From assembly GCF_903645305.1 (NCBI RefSeq), contig NZ_CAHJXO010000001.1, positions 930,001 to 994,000 of the forward strand: a DNA stretch of 64,000 nucleotides, given 5' to 3'. Source of the DNA: Corynebacterium sp. Marseille-P4321 (GTDB lineage: Bacteria; Actinomycetota; Actinomycetes; Mycobacteriales; Mycobacteriaceae). This document shows, piece by piece, positions 57,719 through 64,000 of this stretch (position 1 is the stretch's first letter; the number at the start of each line of letters is the position of its first letter). Under the pieces are notes generated by a model that saw only the letters and a program-made list of their open reading frames with translations, was not told the origin of the DNA and ran no database searches. Made by a program: the position numbers and the translations under genes.

Positions 57719-58186
57719 TTAATCCTGATGGTCGATGATAGCGGGGGAGTTGCCCGTAGAACCCTCGGCTTCGCCCAGCTCCGCGCGCTGCTGCGCAACC
57801 AGCCGCTCGTGCTCACGCGCGGCGGCCGGCTTGTACACGTTCTTCGTGCGCGAATCGCGTTTTTCACCCTGCGCGTTGCCCAGCACCACCGCAATCCACG
57901 GCAGCGGGACAGAAATGACGAACAGCACGGAGGCAAGCACCCACGCCTCATAGAACGCGGCCGCAATCGCCGCCAGAATGAACGGGATGCGAAGCCCCTG
58001 CAAAATCGCGTACTGGCGCTCGCGCGACTGGCGGTTTTGTTCCGGCGAGCGCACTGCGTCCGTGATCAACGCGCGGGTCCGCGTCCGCCTGCGTGCGCCG
58101 GACTTCGCTTCCTCAATCTCGGCATCCACCGTTTCCGGTTCGCTGTTTGAACCGGTGTTGTGGAAGTGATCGTCGCGTGCGCCCAT
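57719..58186 (-). CDS. DUF3099 family membrane protein
   Basis: A 155-residue protein matching DUF3099: ALITDAVRSPEQNRQSRERQYAILQGLRIPFILAAI precedes two membrane helices (about 65-105), followed by a charged tail. ATG 58186 has TAACCT eight bases upstream (leaderless). It diverges from the DUF3039 gene. Function unknown. Confidence 0.85.
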   Translation of the reverse strand: MGARDDHFHNTGSNSEPETVDAEIEEAKSGARRRTRTRALITDAVRSPEQNRQSRERQYAILQGLRIPFILAAIAAAFYEAWVLASVLFVISVPLPWIAVVLGNAQGEKRDSRTKNVYKPAAAREHERLVAQQRAELGEAEGSTGNSPAIIDHQD

Positions 58187-58246
58187 GAACCTCAAGGTTA
58201 GACCTTCGGCTTAAGTTCCCGCCCGTTGTGGGGCATGATGGGTAGC

Positions 58247-58492
58247 GTGAATACGACGACGAAGACCCTCGAGCGGCCGGACCTGAGAGAAGACACCTCG
58301 TCAACCACCGACGATGGGACCCCAAAGTTCTTCCACTACGTGAAGAAGGACCAGATCGTCGATTCGGCGATCTCCGGCAAAATGGTCGTCGCCCTATGCG
58401 GGGAGACGTTCCCCGTGAAAAAGCAGGCGAAACCGGGCTCGCCCGTGTGCCCTGACTGCGAGCGCATTTACAAGGGGTTGCGCCGCAAGTGA
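58247..58492 (+). CDS. DUF3039 family protein
   Basis: An 81-residue actinobacterial protein with a probable zinc site: HYV near residue 29, then ALCGE and PVCPDCERIYKGL (Cys-x-n-Cys-x2-Cys). The GTG at 58247 has CATGAT ending seven bases upstream and no ribosome site. The stop overlaps the helicase start (GTGA), so the two are translationally coupled, as in related genomes. Function unknown. Confidence 0.88.
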   Translation: MNTTTKTLERPDLREDTSSTTDDGTPKFFHYVKKDQIVDSAISGKMVVALCGETFPVKKQAKPGSPVCPDCERIYKGLRRK

Positions 58493-60258
58493 CCTCTCCG
58501 TCCAACGGGCCTCAGCTCCGCCACTGGCAGCAAGAGGCCCTTGATGCGTTTCTGCGGGAAAAACCCAGCGATTTCCTCGCCGTCGCTACCCCGGGAGCAG
58601 GTAAGACCACCTTCGCGCTCACGTTGGCGCAGAGGCTTGTCGACGATAAGACGGTGCAACGCATCATCGTCGTCGTGCCCACCGAGCACTTGAAGCACCA
58701 GTGGGCTGACGCGGCGAAACGTTTCGGGCTTTCCCTCGACGCGAACTTCACCAACTCCTCGGCCGTGAATGCGGCGTACGACGGCATCGTGGTGACTTAC
58801 GCGCAGGTGGGCATGCACCCGTTCAAACACCATGCGGTGGCCTCGGCACGGCGCACGCTGGTCATTCTGGACGAGATCCACCACGCTGGCGACGCAAAGA
58901 GCTGGGGCGACGGCGTGTACGAGGCGTATAACGACGTCGAGCACCGCCTCGCACTCACCGGCACCCCGTTTCGTTCTGACGACTCGCAGATCCCCTTCGT
59001 GCGCTATGAAGAGGACGGCGAGGGCCACCTGGTTTCACAGGCCGACTACACCTACGGGTACTCGCACGCGCTTGCCGACGGTGTGGTGCGGCCGGTGGTC
59101 TTCCTCGCGTACTCGGGCGAAGCGCAGTGGAAGGACTCAGCGGGCGAGGAGTACTCCGCGCGCTTGGGCGAGCCGCTCAACGCGGAGCAGACTGCCCGGG
59201 CCTGGAAGACCGCGCTCGACCCGAAGGGCGACTGGATCGCCGCAGTGCTGCAGGCAGCACACACCCGACTGATGAAAATCAGGGTGAACATGCCGGACGC
59301 CGGCGGCCTGGTGATCGCTACGAACAAAACCACCGCACGCGCCTACGCGAAGATCCTGGGACAACTTTCCAACACCCCGGTCACCGTGGTGCTCTCCGAC
59401 GAGGCGGGGGCCAGCGAGCGTATCGACGAGTTCTCGGCGTCGCGTGACGAGTGGATGGTGGCAGTGCGCATGGTGTCCGAGGGCGTGGACGTGCCGCGCC
59501 TTTCCGTCGGCGTATACGCCACCTCTGCATCGACCCCGCTGTTCTTCGCGCAGGCCATTGGGCGCTTTGTGCGCTCAAGGATGCCGGGGGAGTCCGCGTC
59601 GGTGTTCCTGCCGTCGGTTCCCGTGCTGCTTCGTCTGGCGGAGGAGATGGAGGTCTCCCGCGACCACGTGTTGGGCAAACCCCACCGCGAATCCGGGTGG
59701 TCCGACGAGCTGCTGGAGCAAGCCAACCGGACGCAAAACGAACCCGAGGATGCCCCGAACTATGAGGCTATCGGCGCGTCCGCCGAGCTCGATTCGCTTA
59801 TCTTCGACGGCTCCACCTACGGCACCCCAACGGCGGCAGGATCGGACGAGGAACAGGATTTTCTTGGCCTGCCAGGGCTTCTCGACGCTGACCAGGTACG
59901 CACGCTGCTGGCCAAGCGGCAGAGCGACCAGCTAGATGCCCGTGATGCCGAAGAAAAGGCCCGCAGGGCCGAGGAACGAAAGGCGCGCGAGCGGGCGGAG
60001 ATCCTGGGGGAGACACCAGAGCCAGCGACGCCCGCAGCCAAGGCGGCGTCGGATGTGCCTGATGCGTCACTTTCTGCGGACGAGCTACCGGAGCTGCGCA
60101 AGGAACTCAACGCCCGCGTGGCCATCGCGGCGGGGAAGACCGGCCGCCCGCACGGCGCGATCCACACTGAGGTGCGCAAAGCGTGCGGGGGGCCGCCAAC
60201 GGCACTCTGCAGCGCGGAACAACTCCGCGAGCGCATCGCCTACCTGCGCGACTGGTAA
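58489..60258 (+). CDS. Superfamily 2 DEAD/DEAH-box helicase (XPB-like)
   Basis: A 589-residue helicase. LRHWQQEALDAFL at the start is a Q-motif-like region; motif I TPGAGKTT near residue 36, motif II LDEIHHAGD near 127, motif III LTGTPFRSD, then motifs V-VI in VSEGVDVPRLSVGVY and FAQAIGRFVRS. A charged coiled-coil segment (about 480-520) and a C-terminal helical domain resembling nucleic-acid binding follow. It is coupled to DUF3039. Probably DNA repair or restart, not proven. Confidence 0.88.
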   Translation: MTSPSNGPQLRHWQQEALDAFLREKPSDFLAVATPGAGKTTFALTLAQRLVDDKTVQRIIVVVPTEHLKHQWADAAKRFGLSLDANFTNSSAVNAAYDGIVVTYAQVGMHPFKHHAVASARRTLVILDEIHHAGDAKSWGDGVYEAYNDVEHRLALTGTPFRSDDSQIPFVRYEEDGEGHLVSQADYTYGYSHALADGVVRPVVFLAYSGEAQWKDSAGEEYSARLGEPLNAEQTARAWKTALDPKGDWIAAVLQAAHTRLMKIRVNMPDAGGLVIATNKTTARAYAKILGQLSNTPVTVVLSDEAGASERIDEFSASRDEWMVAVRMVSEGVDVPRLSVGVYATSASTPLFFAQAIGRFVRSRMPGESASVFLPSVPVLLRLAEEMEVSRDHVLGKPHRESGWSDELLEQANRTQNEPEDAPNYEAIGASAELDSLIFDGSTYGTPTAAGSDEEQDFLGLPGLLDADQVRTLLAKRQSDQLDARDAEEKARRAEERKARERAEILGETPEPATPAAKAASDVPDASLSADELPELRKELNARVAIAAGKTGRPHGAIHTEVRKACGGPPTALCSAEQLRERIAYLRDW

Positions 60259-60340
60259 GCGGGTAGGCGGCGGGGCAAGGAGGTAGGGCCCTTCGGCGGG
60301 CTGAAAGGGGCCGATGGGCGCCGACAGGCACCGATAGGCG

Positions 60341-61933
<1,593 letters not shown>

Positions 61934-62208
61934 GTACGCCCTTTCGCCAAATCGAACTGTCCCTGGGGCCGAGGCTTGCGCACCAGCCCACCTTGGACGT
62001 GAACACTAGGAGACCCAGGGTACGTATGACTCTCCCAAATTTCTAAAGCGTCCACAGTAACAACTCCTGCGCCGTGTTATTCCCACCCGGTCTTCACACA
62101 GGCGACGAAGGGCGCTTTCGAAAAAGATTTGCCACCTACCCTGGGGCCGCTGAACGCGCTCCACCGTACAGCATGCCCAGCGCCAAGCTGCCTACGACAC
62201 CACCACTT

Positions 62209-63003
62209 CTACGGGGCAACGTGATCGCGGGCTGCCATGGCGGCACCAACGATCCCGGCGCGGTTGCGCAACTTTGCTGCGGTTACCTCGGCATTGACTG
62301 TAAGGCGGGGGACCCACTTTTCGGCCTTGCGGGAAATGCCGCCGCCCACCACGAACGCCACTGGGTTGAACAGACGCTCGTACTCGTGCAGCACGGAATC
62401 TACCCGTGCGGCCCACTTTTTGTAGCTGAGCTCCTCGCGGTCTTTCACTGCGGAGGAGGCGAGGTGTTCGGCCTCGGAGCCGTCGATAAGCAAATGCCCC
62501 AGCTCCGTGTTGGGGTACAACGTGCCGTCGACAAGCAGCGCTGAGCCGATGCCGGTACCGAACGTTAAGAAGATGACCGGGCCTTCGCGGCAAATGTCGT
62601 CGCCGAAAGCCACCTCGGCCAAACCCGCGGCATCGGCGTCGTTGAGCACCGCAACCTCGCGCGCACCCAGGGCCTGCGAGAAGAGGTCGTGCACGTTCGT
62701 GCCCACCCAAGCATCGTCGATATTCGCGGCAGTGCGCGCAATCTGGTGGGTGATTACCGACGGCAATGTGAGCCCAACCGGGCCGTCCCACTCAGCCTGT
62801 GCCACGATCTCCGCCACGACCTGCGCGACGGCCTCAGGGGTGGACGGCTTCGGCGTGGCGATCTTGATGCGCTCACCCACAAACTCCCCGGTGGCAAAAT
62901 CCACCTTCGCGCCCTTCACACCGGAGCCGCCGATGTCGATGCCAAAGCCAAAATCGCCCGACCCGTACCCGCCAGCATTTACCGCGCCATCCGCTTCACT
63001 CAT
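62209..63003 (-). CDS. ppgK: Polyphosphate glucokinase
   Basis: Phosphorylates glucose with polyphosphate or ATP. The 264-residue ROK-family kinase has the phosphate loop [15 protein letters not shown] near residue 20, catalytic [11 protein letters not shown] near 122, and [15 protein letters not shown] near 147. ATG 63003 is chosen because TACACT ends exactly seven bases upstream. It neighbours sigA as in other actinobacteria. A GTCGATAAGC copy at 62482 is read as Leu-Ile-Asp. Confidence 0.95.
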   Translation of the reverse strand: MSEADGAVNAGGYGSGDFGFGIDIGGSGVKGAKVDFATGEFVGERIKIATPKPSTPEAVAQVVAEIVAQAEWDGPVGLTLPSVITHQIARTAANIDDAWVGTNVHDLFSQALGAREVAVLNDADAAGLAEVAFGDDICREGPVIFLTFGTGIGSALLVDGTLYPNTELGHLLIDGSEAEHLASSAVKDREELSYKKWAARVDSVLHEYERLFNPVAFVVGGGISRKAEKWVPRLTVNAEVTAAKLRNRAGIVGAAMAARDHVAP

Positions 63004-63211
63004 GCACCGCAGTGTACAAAGCGGAAGTAAACCCCGCGGGCGAATGTGCCACACCCCGAATCAATGCGTCAGTCGCAATGGGTGAAACCACGCGTTTTCA
63101 GCCGCTGAGCTGCAAAGATGACATCCCGGCTGCCATCCTTTAATATTCCCCGCAAATACCCGGGATTCGACCGGGCAGGGACACCCACGTTGAGCTGGAG
63201 GAAAAGTCACC

Positions 63212-63505
63212 ATGGCCACCGATTACGATGCGCCGCGCCGCCGAATGGATGACGAGATTGAGACGGATTCCCTCGAGGGCCTGAAGGCCGCCGAGGTTGC
63301 GGGCAGCAGCATGGACGACGACGGTGAGATCGTCGAGCCGGTCGAGCCGCCCACCCAGGATCTCTCCGGCGAAGAGCTCAACGTTGAGGTCAAACCGCGT
63401 CAGGACGACGAATTCACCTGCGCGTCCTGCTTCCTCGTGCAGAAGAAGAACCGCCTGGCCTACGAGGAGCCGGACGGCACTAAGATCTGCCTCGATTGCG
63501 AGTAG
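63212..63505 (+). CDS. DUF4193 family protein
   Basis: A 97-residue actinobacterial protein. It opens with MATDYDAPRR, has an acidic middle, and ends in a zinc-ribbon-like pair: FTCASCFLVQKKNRLAYEEPDGTKICLDCE (Cys-x2-Cys ... Cys-x2-Cys). GGAGGAAAAG lies eight bases before the ATG. The 208-base gap upstream (63004-63211) includes the divergent ppgK promoter. Function unknown; homologues lie beside sigA/ppgK and dut in this group. Confidence 0.9.
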   Translation: MATDYDAPRRRMDDEIETDSLEGLKAAEVAGSSMDDDGEIVEPVEPPTQDLSGEELNVEVKPRQDDEFTCASCFLVQKKNRLAYEEPDGTKICLDCE

Positions 63506-63547
63506 TTTTTCGCGCAGAGGGGCTTTGCTTCTCGACGTCTACCTGGA

Positions 63548-63586
63548 CGGCGGCTCACCTTTTTCGGTGAAGCCGCCGTTTTCTTC
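63548..63586 (+). terminator. Terminator of the DUF4193 gene
   Basis: ACGGCGGCTCACC (63548-63560) pairs with GGTGAAGCCGCCGT (63567-63580) with a one-base bulge, followed by TTTCTTCTT. It lies between converging genes. Confidence 0.85.
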
Positions 63587-63599
63587 TTGGTGACGTTGT

Positions 63600-64000
63600 T
63601 TATCCGCGGGGCGCGCCGTCCGGCAGGAACGCGTCCAGCACGGCCTCTGGGTCCTTCGCCGAGATGAGCCAGTAAGGGGTGGGGTCCTCCGGGTCGTCGA
63701 GGACGATGAGCACGTGCTCCGGCACCCACGCGTGTGAGACCAGGAATGCCGCCGGATCGAGTTGGCGGCCGAGCGCGTTCTGCCGGGCGGAAGCCGGCAC
63801 GACCATCGAGCGGTCGACGACGGTGTTGGGCAGATTCGCATCGTCGACAAGCAACCAGCGCGTGCCGTCCGGGTCTTCCTCAACGGCGAGTGTGGTGCGC
63901 GAGAGCCACACGAAGAACCACGCGACCAGGGCGCCTACGGCAATAAGGGGGATGATGAACCACCACACGTTGCGGTTCAGTGCGAACTGGGCGGCGAGCA
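63600..64000 (-). CDS. DUF3093 family membrane protein (5' end beyond the window)
   Basis: At least 133 residues in frame to the window edge; upstream codons LAAQFALNRNVWW continue past position 64000, so the true start lies outside. A second hydrophobic segment (WWFIIPLIAVGALVAWFFVWLS) is visible, then a soluble part with NTVVDRSMVVPASARQNALGRQLDPAAFLVSHAWVPEHVLIVLDD, typical of DUF3093. A GTCGACAAGC variant of the dispersed motif lies at 63843. Function unknown. Confidence 0.85.
   Translation of the reverse strand, partial: LAAQFALNRNVWWFIIPLIAVGALVAWFFVWLSRTTLAVEEDPDGTRWLLVDDANLPNTVVDRSMVVPASARQNALGRQLDPAAFLVSHAWVPEHVLIVLDDPEDPTPYWLISAKDPEAVLDAFLPDGAPRG

Overview
The window is a chromosomal segment of a high-GC Corynebacterium. 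Gene order closely follows the C. glutamicum/C. diphtheriae core backbone as I recall it: rpsO-pnp, dapB-thyX-dapA-rnj, ftsK, pgsA-cinA-clgR-pspA, bioYMN, recA-recX-miaB, miaA-dapF, hflX, ptsH-sugR-lexA-divS-nrdR-hrpA-oxyR, galE-dtxR-sigB and sigA-ppgK. I see no rRNA, tRNA, CRISPR array, insertion sequence or prophage. No gene-free stretch exceeds 300 bases.

Layout. 1-9.0 kb: ribosomal protein S15 and PNPase; three small envelope genes on the minus strand (a membrane protein and two paralogous lipoproteins); then lysine/peptidoglycan genes dapB and dapA flanking a ThyX homologue that has lost its active-site motif; then RNase J with an Arg/Gly-rich N-terminus. 9.0-18.9 kb: two paralogous small secreted proteins, a TIGR03085 protein, ftsK, a DJ-1/PfpI protein, a TerC-family exporter behind a predicted manganese (yybP-ykoY) riboswitch, pgsA, cinA and the envelope-stress pair clgR-pspA. 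19.0-33.4 kb: biotin uptake operon bioYMN with a predicted BioQ operator, recA-recX, miaB, membrane and acetyltransferase genes, a DUF349 protein, miaA-dapF, hflX. 33.4-46.3 kb: nagB, an HNH protein, a uracil permease, HPr, SugR, the SOS pair lexA/divS, nrdR, hrpA, and the peroxide-defence unit oxyR-ahpC-ahpD. 46.3-64 kb: a D-amino-acid dehydrogenase, a large Ski2-like helicase, PAC2 and DUF4192 proteins, galE, dtxR, sigB, dtd, a methyltransferase, small DUF proteins, a second helicase, sigA, ppgK, DUF4193 and a truncated DUF3093 gene.

Regulation. About twenty genes show a -10 hexamer (TAnnnT) ending 6-8 bases before the start codon with no Shine-Dalgarno, i.e. predicted leaderless transcripts; this fixes several starts. 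Nearly identical SigH-type promoters precede clgR and sigB. LexA half-sites cluster between lexA and divS.

The most unusual signal is a dispersed 10-bp motif, GTCGATAAGC (reverse GCTTATCGAC), with 20 exact copies split 10:10 between strands and an extended tail resembling AAYTGCYC. It lies inside genes (always read as Leu-Ile-Asp or Val-Asp-Lys) and next to terminators, and one copy sits inside the riboswitch aptamer. I know of no described function for it.
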